Shown: piece by piece, positions 1-7,229 of the stretch | Position numbering within the stretch: position 1 is the stretch's first letter | Layout of the letters: each line of letters opens with the position of its first letter | NCBI GenBank assembly: GCA_045628725.1 | Contig: JAZQPT010000035.1 | Location: 21,739 to 85,738, forward strand | Source of the DNA: JACQGD01 sp045628725 | GTDB taxonomy: Bacteria; Patescibacteriota; Saccharimonadia; Saccharimonadales; Saccharimonadaceae | Reading direction: 5' to 3' | DNA length: 64,000 nt | The notes under the pieces: model-generated | What the model was told of the DNA's origin: nothing | Seen by the model: the letters and a program-made list of their open reading frames with translations, nothing else | Databases searched by the model: none | Program-made: the position numbers and the translations under genes

Positions 1-983
1 TGCGATAGCGCATCGACAATAATCTGTGGATGTGACATGTTGTCGCCGGGAATGCATGAAATAATGGGCGTGTGGCCTCTGTCGACCGCTTCTGCTGCCA
101 TTGTGACAATCATATCGTTGCGACTTTGATCGTAAATAAGACCTTTGAGACTTTGCTTTTCGTAGTCAGAGCCAAACCCGATAGCAAAGGTATATTCAAT
201 CGTGCTTGGCGCCATAACGGCAAACGGAAGTACAGGCGAAAGCATGTTCATTTCGATCGACTCTTCGATATCCAGTTTGTGGATCATCGTCGGCAAAATC
301 GATTCTAATTTTCGCTCGGTACTGTAGTCCGGCGTGGCAGTAAAGCCAATGAGCATTTTGTCAGAGGCGAGCGAATCGATAATCTCGCGCGTTCCCTCGC
401 CTTGTGCGCGATGCCCTTCGTCAAAGAACACAATATCGTACTCTTCATTGACTCTGTTTTTTATGATGGTTTTGACTTTGCCATCTTCTCGGTAACTAAC
501 GAATGTATTTGCAAGTAGCCGGAGCGAGGCGTAGGTCGTAATGGTTACCTGCGCGTTCTGAGCGCGATTACTTTTGTGTGTATCGCTATAAAAAGTACCG
601 ACTTCCATGTCGGGTGCAAACCCTGCGAAGCCTTTTTGGTTCATAGGGCCGCCCTCTGTCTGTCGTACAAGGTCACGTGTGGGCGTAACGACGAGAATCC
701 GAGGCGGATTTGGATCATTATAACTAAACGCTTCGGCCATCGAAACAAACAAAACCGTCTTGCCGGTCCCGGTTGGCATTTCGATGAATCCGCGCGTGCC
801 GCCTGAGTGCAGAAAGCGACTCACGTCGTCAAAAACGCGGCGCTGGTGCGGTCTTAGGATGTCCTTTTTTTGACCATCGATGATAAAGGTGTCTAGATTA
901 CGAACGAAGCGAGCGAGCGGTAAGTCATCGGTGCTGTTTGCATCTAATGACATAGGTGGCGCTTCGTAATTACTAGATGACAT
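1..983 (-). CDS. DEAD/DEAH-box (SF2) helicase, 3' part outside window
   Basis: An open minus-strand frame runs from ATG at 983 off the left edge, about 327 residues. It has a Walker A motif (MPTGTGKTVLF), a DExH-type Walker B (FFDEGH) and a motif III-like FTATP, the order seen in SF2 helicases of the type III restriction/UvrB-like group. These use ATP to move on or unwind nucleic acid. The second RecA domain begins before the edge (CIPGDNMSHP region). A TATAAT box at 991-996 lies 7 bases before the ATG with an upstream TG, suggesting an extended -10 promoter and a leaderless mRNA. No methylase or specificity gene adjoins it, so a repair or general helicase role is as likely as restriction. 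Confidence 0.85.
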   Translation of the reverse strand, partial: MSSSNYEAPPMSLDANSTDDLPLARFVRNLDTFIIDGQKKDILRPHQRRVFDDVSRFLHSGGTRGFIEMPTGTGKTVLFVSMAEAFSYNDPNPPRILVVTPTRDLVRQTEGGPMNQKGFAGFAPDMEVGTFYSDTHKSNRAQNAQVTITTYASLRLLANTFVSYREDGKVKTIIKNRVNEEYDIVFFDEGHRAQGEGTREIIDSLASDKMLIGFTATPDYSTERKLESILPTMIHKLDIEESIEMNMLSPVLPFAVMAPSTIEYTFAIGFGSDYEKQSLKGLIYDQSRNDMIVTMAAEAVDRGHTPIISCIPGDNMSHPQIIVDALS

Positions 984-1031
984 GACAAATATTATAACAT
1001 ATTTAAGATAGATTAACTACCGAAAGTCCGC

Positions 1032-2315
1032 TTATCCTACTATCTTACGAATAACTTCAGCATCATTCCACGGTATTCTCTCGTTATTCACGATTCTGAA
1101 CTGCTCGTGGCCCATTCCTGTTACGAGGACAGTGTCGCCTTTGGTAGCAACGGAAAGCGCCTTACGGATCGCCTCTTCGCGATCAGCAATCTCGGTCACT
1201 TTTGCACCAGCACCAGCACTCTCAATACCATCAAGCACTTGTCTACGGATAGCCGCAGGGTCTTCACTATAACTCTCTTCGTCCGTTAAAAAGATTCGGT
1301 CTGCCCGCTTAGCGGCGATTTCGCCCATAATTGGACGTTTCGTCTTGTCGCGGTCACCCGTTGCGCCGAACACTAAAATAACACGGTTTTTGGTAATAGA
1401 TTTAGCGGCCTCAAGGAGTTTATCAAGCGCGTCAGGTGTATGCGCATAGTCAACAACGACATCGTACCCTAACCCATTAGTAACGCGTTCAAATCGTCCT
1501 GGAACACCCTCAAGGTTTGCCACGCCTTCAATAATATCGTTGACGGCCACCCCTAGTACGTACGCAACGGCAGCAGCGGCGGTCATGTTATAGATATTAA
1601 ACTCGCCGGGAAGTGCCGTCGCGAGGTCAAGTTTGGTTTGATGATCAATGACGATGCGAGCTTCGCTGCCTTTTTTGTATAATTTTGTATGCTCAATTTT
1701 TGCTTCGGCATCTTCATGTTTGCCGTAGGTGATCTTTTGAGATCCAGCCGGGAATTGATTAAAGTACTCGAACCATTCGTCGTCTCGGTTAAGAATAATG
1801 AATTCAGGCTCTAGGCGGAAGAGCTTTGCTTTGGCCGCGGCGTAATTGTCCATCGTTTTGTGGGCGTCAAGATGATCTTGAGTCAAGTTAGTCATGACTG
1901 CGGCAAGTATCGGCACGCCGTCGAGTTTATGTTGATGTAGTGCGATACTGGTTATCTCTAGAACGACATAATCGACCTTTGCCCGTTTTGCATCACGAAA
2001 GAATCGCTGCATAATCGCCGTGTCCGCGACGGTCATATTAAGGTCATTTAGCTGGCGTTTACCATCGATCTCGACAACTGCTGTCGAGAACATAGCCGTC
2101 TTATGTTTGGCTTCTTTTAGTATCTCGTTGATGTAATTAACGGTCGTTGTTTTGCCGTTAGTTCCGGTTACCGCAATTACTTTTAATCCACTAGCTGGAT
2201 TACCGTAGCGAGCACTTACTACTTTTACGCGGCCTTTTCGATAGATCTCTTCAACCTGACGAACGGCGCCGCTTGGTAATACTCTCCTTACACCCTTTAC
2301 AAGTTTTTGCTTCAT
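1032..2315 (-). CDS. murE: MurE-like Mur ligase lacking the N-terminal UDP-binding domain
   Basis: 427 residues. Mur ligases join an amino acid to a UDP-MurNAc-peptide using ATP in the cytoplasm during peptidoglycan synthesis. The ATP loop VTGTNGKTTT is at residues 49-58, the carbamylated-lysine region (AAAKAKLF) is present, and the C-terminal domain has GATGDRDKTKR and GMGHEQ, all typical of MurE. Family members usually have about 480-500 residues and a first domain that holds the uridine nucleotide; here the ATPase domain begins almost at once. The loop that sets third-residue choice reads DEESYSEDP near 345-353 instead of the DNPR form of diaminopimelate enzymes, so the amino acid cannot be told. 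A TAAAAT box at 2322-2327 sits 6 bases before ATG, indicating a leaderless start. It could instead be another Mur-ligase family member, but MurE fits best. Confidence 0.8.
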   Translation of the reverse strand: MKQKLVKGVRRVLPSGAVRQVEEIYRKGRVKVVSARYGNPASGLKVIAVTGTNGKTTTVNYINEILKEAKHKTAMFSTAVVEIDGKRQLNDLNMTVADTAIMQRFFRDAKRAKVDYVVLEITSIALHQHKLDGVPILAAVMTNLTQDHLDAHKTMDNYAAAKAKLFRLEPEFIILNRDDEWFEYFNQFPAGSQKITYGKHEDAEAKIEHTKLYKKGSEARIVIDHQTKLDLATALPGEFNIYNMTAAAAVAYVLGVAVNDIIEGVANLEGVPGRFERVTNGLGYDVVVDYAHTPDALDKLLEAAKSITKNRVILVFGATGDRDKTKRPIMGEIAAKRADRIFLTDEESYSEDPAAIRRQVLDGIESAGAGAKVTEIADREEAIRKALSVATKGDTVLVTGMGHEQFRIVNNERIPWNDAEVIRKIVG

Positions 2316-2341
2316 GCTTATATTTTACCACTAATTTTGCC

Positions 2342-2383
2342 TGAAAATTAAAACATGCCCTGATACCGTATTGGTATCAGGGC
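2342..2383 (-). terminator. Rho-independent terminator of the 55-residue gene
   Basis: A perfect 11-bp stem (2357-2367 with 2373-2383) and a 5-base loop. On the minus strand it is followed by a T-rich stretch at 2342-2355. It lies between the small membrane gene and murE and would separate their transcripts. Confidence 0.7.
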
Positions 2384-2408
2384 CCCCTGGTGGTGCCTGC
2401 GGCAGATG

Positions 2409-2576
2409 TTAGTCGTTGCCACTGAGCAGTGTTCTGATCTCTTCGTCCAGCGCATCGTCATAGGCGCGATCTTGAGCGTCGGATGCTTTCTTGGCGTTTA
2501 CGAAGAAACGGAGCACCAAACCCACAAAGACGCCGTAACAGAAGATACCGAAACCGACATAAAACAGCAGTAACAT
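2409..2576 (-). CDS. Small single-pass membrane protein, 55 residues
   Basis: ATG at 2576 is preceded by a strong Shine-Dalgarno (GAGGAG, 5 bases upstream of the start) and by a consensus promoter at 2620-2648. The product starts with a hydrophobic helix of about 25 residues (MLLLFYVGFGIFCYGVFVGL...) and ends in an acidic tail of about 28 residues (ASDAQDRAYDDALDEEIRTL). I do not recognise the family. The promoter, ribosome site, terminator and reasonable codons together argue that it is a real gene. An inside-facing acidic tail on a membrane anchor could bind a partner protein, but nothing in the sequence shows which. Confidence 0.7.
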   Translation of the reverse strand: MLLLFYVGFGIFCYGVFVGLVLRFFVNAKKASDAQDRAYDDALDEEIRTLLSGND

Positions 2577-2619
2577 TTCACTCCTCGGGGTTGATAATCA
2601 TGGAAGACTATACAACTAT

Positions 2620-2648
2620 ATTATACACTTCTTATGCTTATAAGTCAA
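2620..2648 (-). promoter_or_regulatory. Sigma-70-type promoter for the 55-residue gene
   Basis: Minus strand TTGACT (2643-2648), a 17-base spacer, and TATAAT (2620-2625). It lies just downstream of the terminator at 2656-2690, so the gene has its own transcript. Confidence 0.8.
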
Positions 2649-2655
2649 TAGCTAC

Positions 2656-2690
2656 CAAAAAGTCCCCTATCAATGCATCAGATAGAGGAC
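2656..2690 (-). terminator. Rho-independent terminator ending a short transcript
   Basis: A 10-bp stem with one G-U pair (2681-2690 with 2662-2671), a 9-base loop and a run of five T on the minus strand (2657-2661). No long open frame precedes it, so it probably ends the candidate small RNA starting near 2837. Confidence 0.7.
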
Positions 2691-2837
2691 CTAGGATCTG
2701 GATAAGGCAAGAGGCACGGTAACGAGGCTATACTTTTATCAGCTGTCTATCGAGCACCCCCGTAGACGAGCAACATTCTGGCATATCTATTCTCACTCCA
2801 AACAACACCCGAGAAAGGTTATAATGCTCCCTCAGAT
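2657..2837 (-). ncRNA. Candidate small RNA of about 180 nt
   Basis: A consensus promoter at 2844-2872 predicts a start near 2837, and a terminator ends at 2657. The span between has no long frame. The longest start with some ribosome-site support encodes only 18 residues (ATG near 2764, peptide MPECCSSTGVLDRQLIKV). A local hairpin GUCUA...UAGAC is visible. I see none of the landmarks of SRP RNA, tmRNA or RNase P RNA. It may be a regulatory RNA or a short-peptide mRNA. Confidence 0.45.
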
Positions 2838-2843
2838 ATTTGT

Positions 2844-2872
2844 ATTGTAGTACTTACTACTCTGACGGTCAA
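2844..2872 (-). promoter_or_regulatory. Sigma-70-type promoter for the candidate small RNA
   Basis: Minus strand TTGACC (2867-2872), a 17-base spacer, TACAAT (2844-2849). It faces away from the alpha-glucosidase gene. Confidence 0.7.
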
Positions 2873-2939
2873 TATTATTATCTAGTAACTAGACTATTCG
2901 CCGGACGAAGAGCTAAACGGTGACACTAAGTGATAGTAT

Positions 2940-4517
2940 ATGTACATGACACACTGGATTAACAATACCGTTTTATATCAGATCTACCCCCGTAGCTTTT
3001 ATGATAGCGACAATAACGGTGTTGGTGACATCGCTGGTATTAGCGCAAAACTCGATTACATAAAAGATCTCGGCGTGGGTGCTATCTGGATTTCACCCTT
3101 TTATCCGTCACCAATGGCTGATTTTGGCTACGACATCAGCGATTATAAAGATATCGATCCAATATTCGGCAGTCTCGATGACTTTAAAGTACTCCTAGGC
3201 AAGGCGCATGAGCGTGATATCAAAGTCGTTATTGATTTTGTCCCGAACCACACTTCCGACGAACATACGTGGTTCAAAGAATCACGCAGTAGCCGCACCG
3301 ACCCAAAGCGTGACTGGTATGTATGGCGTGATAGCAACCCCGATGGCAGTCTGCCGAATAATTGGATGGCGCATTTTGGGGGACCCGCCTGGACACTCGA
3401 CGAAGCAACTGGTCAGTACTATATGCATAGTTTTCTTGCTAAACAGCCTGATTTAAACTGGGATAATCCCGAGGTGCGTCAGGCGATGGCCGATACGGTA
3501 CGCTACTGGATGGAATTAGGAGTCGATGGACTGCGCGTCGATGCAATAAATTGGCTCTCAAAAGATCAGCAGCTGCGCGATGACCCTACTGACCCTAATT
3601 ATATTGGCGCCAACCCCTATAAAGCACTCCTGCACACCTACAGTTCGATGGGGCCGCATCTATACGAATATCTGCGCGATATCGAAGCGGTAATCAAAGA
3701 TTTTGATGATCGATTTATGATTGTCGAATCATACCCCGACATAACGGGCGATCAGTCCCATTACCTATCGTTCTACCGCGAATTAGACCCAAAAGCCACA
3801 GCCGCCTTTAATTTTGAAGCTATTCACCTGCTCTGGGATCCAGCGGCGTTTCGCGATTCACTGAACGCATTTGTTCCAAAATTACGTCCCGGTGACACGG
3901 CCGTGTATAGTTTTGGCAATCACGACAGACAGCGACTAGCCAGTCGATTCGGCAAACAAAACACCCGTGCCGCCGCCCTGTTCCTACTGACACTTCCCGG
4001 TGCGCCAATTATTTACTACGGTGACGAAATCGGCATGCACGACGTCCCTATTCCCACCGAACAGATCAAAGATCCATTCGAAGTAAACAATCCTGGTCAT
4101 GGATTTGGTCGTGACCCCGTGCGCACCCCCATGCAGTGGACCGATGACAAATATGCAGGATTTAGCACCGCTGCGCCGTGGCTTCCGGTCAGTGCCGATT
4201 ATGCGACTAATAATGTCGCACTTGATAGCAGTAATCCCCGGTCGTTGCTACATCTGTATCGACAGCTTTTACGGCTACGACGCGCGACTCCAGCGCTTCA
4301 AAACGGCGCCATGAAGGTTATCAACCTTCATCCATCTGTGCTTGCCTATACCCGTACGTGCGACATGCAGGTATATACAATTATCATCAACTTCTCTGAC
4401 CAGCCGGTGCCAATTGATAGCGCCACTGGGCGACTCGTAATTGCTACCCGCCAGCAGGCTGATTTTGACGGCACGCTGCGACCACATGAAGCGGTTATCC
4501 TCACCCCTGATAAATAA
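2940..4517 (+). CDS. GH13 alpha-glucosidase (oligo-1,6-glucosidase/maltase type)
   Basis: 525 residues, full length for the oligo-1,6-glucosidase/trehalose-hydrolase branch of the alpha-amylase family, which cuts glucose from short alpha-glucans. The order is a TIM barrel with IYPRSFYDSDNNGVGD at the start, region I DFVPNHTS (99-106), region II DGLRVDAIN with nucleophile Asp201, acid/base Glu263 in IVESYPD, and region IV FGNHDR with Asp329. A beta-sandwich domain then runs to the end. There is no signal peptide, so it acts in the cytoplasm on imported or stored sugars. The start may be ATG 2940 or ATG 2946; no clear ribosome site is present. It stands alone before tsaD with no transporter next to it. 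Exact substrate cannot be read. Confidence 0.9.
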   Translation: MYMTHWINNTVLYQIYPRSFYDSDNNGVGDIAGISAKLDYIKDLGVGAIWISPFYPSPMADFGYDISDYKDIDPIFGSLDDFKVLLGKAHERDIKVVIDFVPNHTSDEHTWFKESRSSRTDPKRDWYVWRDSNPDGSLPNNWMAHFGGPAWTLDEATGQYYMHSFLAKQPDLNWDNPEVRQAMADTVRYWMELGVDGLRVDAINWLSKDQQLRDDPTDPNYIGANPYKALLHTYSSMGPHLYEYLRDIEAVIKDFDDRFMIVESYPDITGDQSHYLSFYRELDPKATAAFNFEAIHLLWDPAAFRDSLNAFVPKLRPGDTAVYSFGNHDRQRLASRFGKQNTRAAALFLLTLPGAPIIYYGDEIGMHDVPIPTEQIKDPFEVNNPGHGFGRDPVRTPMQWTDDKYAGFSTAAPWLPVSADYATNNVALDSSNPRSLLHLYRQLLRLRRATPALQNGAMKVINLHPSVLAYTRTCDMQVYTIIINFSDQPVPIDSATGRLVIATRQQADFDGTLRPHEAVILTPDK

Positions 4518-4537
4518 AATATGATACAGTGGTAGTA

Positions 4538-5617
4538 ATGAAAATCTTGGCCATCGAAAGTAGTTGTGACGAGACGGCAGCCGCAGTTGTCGAAGACGGT
4601 CGTCGTCTTATTAGTAATGTCGTTAATTCACAGATTGATATTCACGCCGTGTACGGTGGTGTCGTCCCGGAGGTCGCAGCCCGAAGTCACATCGAGGTCA
4701 TTAACCCTGTCATCAATCAGGCTCTCGCCGAAGCTGATGCAACATGGGACGATATCGATGCGATCGCCGTCACGTACGCACCGGGACTAATAGGTTCGCT
4801 GCTTGTCGGAACACTAGCGGCCCGCACGCTAGCGGTTATCCATAATAAACCCCTCTACCCTATTCACCACGTCGAGGCACATGTCTACGCCAACTTTATC
4901 ACCGAAGCCAACGATACATCGCTGACGCTGCCCTCTGCGCAACCAGCTTTTCCTATGCTCGCGCTTATTGTGTCTGGCGGTCATTCGCAGCTGGCGTTAT
5001 TCAAAGACCACGGCGATTATGAACTCCTTGGTCAAACCCAAGATGACGCTGTTGGCGAGGCGTGTGATAAAGTCGCTAAAATCATTGGACTCCCCTATCC
5101 TGGTGGCCCTTCAATTGCCAAAGCCGCGCTTGAAGGTGACGCACGCCGTTATCAACTACCAAAGTCAAAGCTGGATAATCCTTACAACTTTAGTTTCTCT
5201 GGGCTTAAAACAGCCGTTTTGAGGGCCGTTCAGCGTGAAGTGGGCGTTGACTTTACTTTCCCTTCGCATGAGCTTCCAGGGCTTGTAACCGACCTTCAGC
5301 GCGTTGATTTTGCCGCTAGCTTCCAGCGAATCGCCGTTGAAACACTTGTTGACAAAGCAGAGCGCGCTTTTCGTGATTATTCACCTGCATCGGTCGTTAT
5401 CGCCGGTGGCGTCGCCGCTAACCAAGAACTTCGCCGCGAACTATCGCAGCGTTTACCAATCAACATCGAATATGCCCCGATGCAGCTATGTACTGACAAT
5501 GCCGCAATGATAGGTGCACTTGCTTATTTTTACGCACAAAAAAAGGACCCTGTAGATCCTCTGGATCTTGAAGTTATTCCAAGTTTATCGATGACAAAAA
5601 CCGCCTGGGCTTATTAA
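4538..5617 (+). CDS. tsaD: tRNA N6-threonylcarbamoyladenosine transferase TsaD
   Basis: 359 residues from ATG 4538. A GTG nine bases upstream (4529) is also in frame, but ATG matches the family start MKILAIESSCDETAAA. TsaD moves the threonylcarbamoyl group to A37 of tRNAs reading ANN codons, with TsaB and TsaE. The metal-binding HHVEAH motif, VSGGHSQL, DDAVGEACDK, FSFSGLKTA and the late CTDNAAMIG motif are all present, in family order and at family length. A TATGAT box at 4520-4525 lies shortly before the ATG, so it can be transcribed apart from the glucosidase gene that ends 20 bases before the ATG. Confidence 0.95.
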   Translation: MKILAIESSCDETAAAVVEDGRRLISNVVNSQIDIHAVYGGVVPEVAARSHIEVINPVINQALAEADATWDDIDAIAVTYAPGLIGSLLVGTLAARTLAVIHNKPLYPIHHVEAHVYANFITEANDTSLTLPSAQPAFPMLALIVSGGHSQLALFKDHGDYELLGQTQDDAVGEACDKVAKIIGLPYPGGPSIAKAALEGDARRYQLPKSKLDNPYNFSFSGLKTAVLRAVQREVGVDFTFPSHELPGLVTDLQRVDFAASFQRIAVETLVDKAERAFRDYSPASVVIAGGVAANQELRRELSQRLPINIEYAPMQLCTDNAAMIGALAYFYAQKKDPVDPLDLEVIPSLSMTKTAWAY

Positions 5618-5621
5618 ACTT

Positions 5622-5659
5622 GCGTTGGTGAAGTAGCCGCATGGCTACCCCGCCAACGC
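5622..5659. terminator. Interrupted hairpin between convergent genes
   Basis: Two nested perfect stems: outer 7 bp (5622-5628 with 5653-5659) and inner 6 bp (5633-5638 with 5643-5648), closed by GCAT. TTTT follows 6 bases later on the plus strand. It probably ends tsaD transcripts and, less strongly, the opposing 94-residue gene. Confidence 0.55.
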
Positions 5660-5677
5660 TCGTCAGTTTTAAAACAC

Positions 5678-5962
5678 TCAGTCTTGATTCATGAAGACGA
5701 CATACACGATATCGTCGTTGGGCACATCGAGGGTAAATAGTAGATCTTTTGCATGGACCCGTAAGATAGACGGATATCCAGACATAGAAATAACCTCAAG
5801 GGCGACATCCTCAAGGGCACTTGGTGTTGTTTCGAGTCGACTGAACGGTGTCGGCTTGACGGAATAAAGCAGGTCTTCTCTTCGCCCCACAAATCCCGTG
5901 GCGAAATTACCTTCGTATATCACTTCGCCCGTAGAATATACTTTTATTTCATAACCCAACAT
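5678..5962 (-). CDS. Uncharacterised 94-residue soluble protein
   Basis: No family recognised. The protein is mixed alpha/beta with no membrane segment or signal peptide, and begins MLGYEIKVYSTGEVIYEG. The pattern of short beta strands ending in DDIVYVVFMNQD suggests a small compact domain. A consensus promoter (6013-6041) and an AAGGGTG ribosome site about 8 bases upstream of ATG support it as a real, separately transcribed gene with a leader of about 45 bases. Confidence 0.65.
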   Translation of the reverse strand: MLGYEIKVYSTGEVIYEGNFATGFVGRREDLLYSVKPTPFSRLETTPSALEDVALEVISMSGYPSILRVHAKDLLFTLDVPNDDIVYVVFMNQD

Positions 5963-6012
5963 AACTGGACACCCTTCGCTCAGTCTCGAATTGTAAAATA
6001 ACTGACTACAGT

Positions 6013-6041
6013 ATTATACAATATAAAATAAATTTGGTCAA
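6013..6041 (-). promoter_or_regulatory. Sigma-70-type promoter for the 94-residue gene
   Basis: Minus strand TTGACC (6036-6041), 17-base spacer, TATAAT (6013-6018). Confidence 0.8.
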
Positions 6042-6053
6042 TGTCTCTCGTCG

Positions 6054-7028
6054 CTATCTTTTGAGCTTACGGATGGCTTTTTTGGCAACAGGAAGTCCTT
6101 TTGTCCAGGCTCCGTACAGAGGTGACAGTTGTTTGTCGTACGTCCCAACGAGCATGTCTTCGTGATCAGCAAAGCTTTGTTTAAAGGTACTTACTCCGTC
6201 ATTGAGCAGTCCGTTCATGTCGTACCATTCTAGCCCCCACTCTTTTACCTGACGGATCGCGTGCCACTTCAGGGTATAGTTTGCCCTTAGACGTTGACCT
6301 TCGTCATTCATTCCGCCATATAACTCGAAAAGAATCGATCCGCTAATAACTGGCCACAAGAATGCGACAATAGCGCCATTATGAAACGCGGCGAACAGCG
6401 GCGAGTAGTCCCCTAACTGATAAAAGATGTCTTTGTAGTACTGATCATCGTGCAAAGCAAACCCGGCCCGTGCCGCCGTTAGTTTATAGATAGTCAGACA
6501 TTCCTCTAGCTGAGCAGTGTCTTTGACGCGTTTAACCTCTACCCCATCACCCTCTGATTTACGAATATACTGGCGGGTCTTTTTATTCATTGCCGCGAGT
6601 AATTCGTCTTCTGATTTCGACAGATCAAGAATAAGTGTCCGTGGAATGAGAATCGTATTAGGGGACTTCTTCCAGCCATCGACAGCTGGCATATCGGTCC
6701 AATCGGGTTCAATAGTGATCGCGACCGGCTTGTAGGTGCGCTTTGCGTAATCAGCTAGTGCATCCATGACGACTCGCCTATTCTGCATAACGGCAACGGG
6801 GCCACGCGGAATATAGACTAGTCCTTTAAATAGCGACGGGAGGGGTTTTATAAGCAGCTGAGCGGCCCCGATGACCGTCTCGCCGTTCACAACAAACACA
6901 CGATCCGCTTGCCATCCGTGAGCGGATTTAACACTTCCCCATCCCCATAACTGGAGGGGATGTCCATCGTTATCGAGTACGTAATCGTCCCATTCTTGTT
7001 TGTCGTTACATGTGCGTATAGAAATCAT
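6054..7028 (-). CDS. FemAB/FemX-like peptidoglycan aminoacyltransferase
   Basis: 324 residues from ATG 7028. FemABX proteins use aminoacyl-tRNA to add amino acids to the side chain of lipid II, building the interpeptide bridge at the inner membrane face. The typical pair of GNAT-like domains is seen: an N-terminal half with LQLWGWGSVKSAHGW and LVYIPRGPV, a linker with NKKTRQYIRKSEGDG, and a C-terminal half with FLWPVISGSILFELYGGMNDE and LEWYDMNG. Length is normal for a FemX-type enzyme without the long coiled-coil arm. An in-frame ATG at 7049 would include the TATAAT box, which lies 7 bases before ATG 7028, so the downstream ATG of a leaderless mRNA is preferred. The amino acid added is unknown. 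Confidence 0.8.
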   Translation of the reverse strand: MISIRTCNDKQEWDDYVLDNDGHPLQLWGWGSVKSAHGWQADRVFVVNGETVIGAAQLLIKPLPSLFKGLVYIPRGPVAVMQNRRVVMDALADYAKRTYKPVAITIEPDWTDMPAVDGWKKSPNTILIPRTLILDLSKSEDELLAAMNKKTRQYIRKSEGDGVEVKRVKDTAQLEECLTIYKLTAARAGFALHDDQYYKDIFYQLGDYSPLFAAFHNGAIVAFLWPVISGSILFELYGGMNDEGQRLRANYTLKWHAIRQVKEWGLEWYDMNGLLNDGVSTFKQSFADHEDMLVGTYDKQLSPLYGAWTKGLPVAKKAIRKLKR

Positions 7029-7093
7029 TCCTTCTATTATACAACGCAATTATCGACAGACGACAAAACCTCTAGCGTGGCCCTCGGTAGATA

Positions 7094-7229
7094 TGGTATA
7101 ATAGAGGTAGAAACAAAAACGTGAGAGACAGTATTTGGGTAAGCTGTGAGGTTTTTGTATGAAAATCTTTTATTACTCCTGTGTTTCACGTGAAAAATTA
7201 TGTATTTATCTTGAGAGCGTATTTAAACA
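7094..7229 (+). promoter_or_regulatory. valS promoter and structured 5' leader
   Basis: An extended -10 (TGG then TATAAT at 7097-7102) predicts a start near 7109 and a leader of about 120 nt. The leader contains an 8-bp stem (7113-7120 with 7151-7158), an inner 4-bp stem, and a perfect 12-nt palindrome TTTCACGTGAAA (7184-7195). No T-box antiterminator sequence and no terminator T-run is seen, so known T-box control of valS is not supported. Confidence 0.4.

Noticed and set aside
1..983. Type III restriction system
   Set aside because: Only the helicase part is visible and no methylase gene adjoins it, so a restriction role is not supported.
2657..2837. SRP RNA, tmRNA or RNase P RNA
   Set aside because: None of their conserved core sequences is present and the span is too short for tmRNA or RNase P RNA.
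7094..7229. T-box riboswitch upstream of valS
   Set aside because: No antiterminator box sequence and no terminator-like T run before the start codon.
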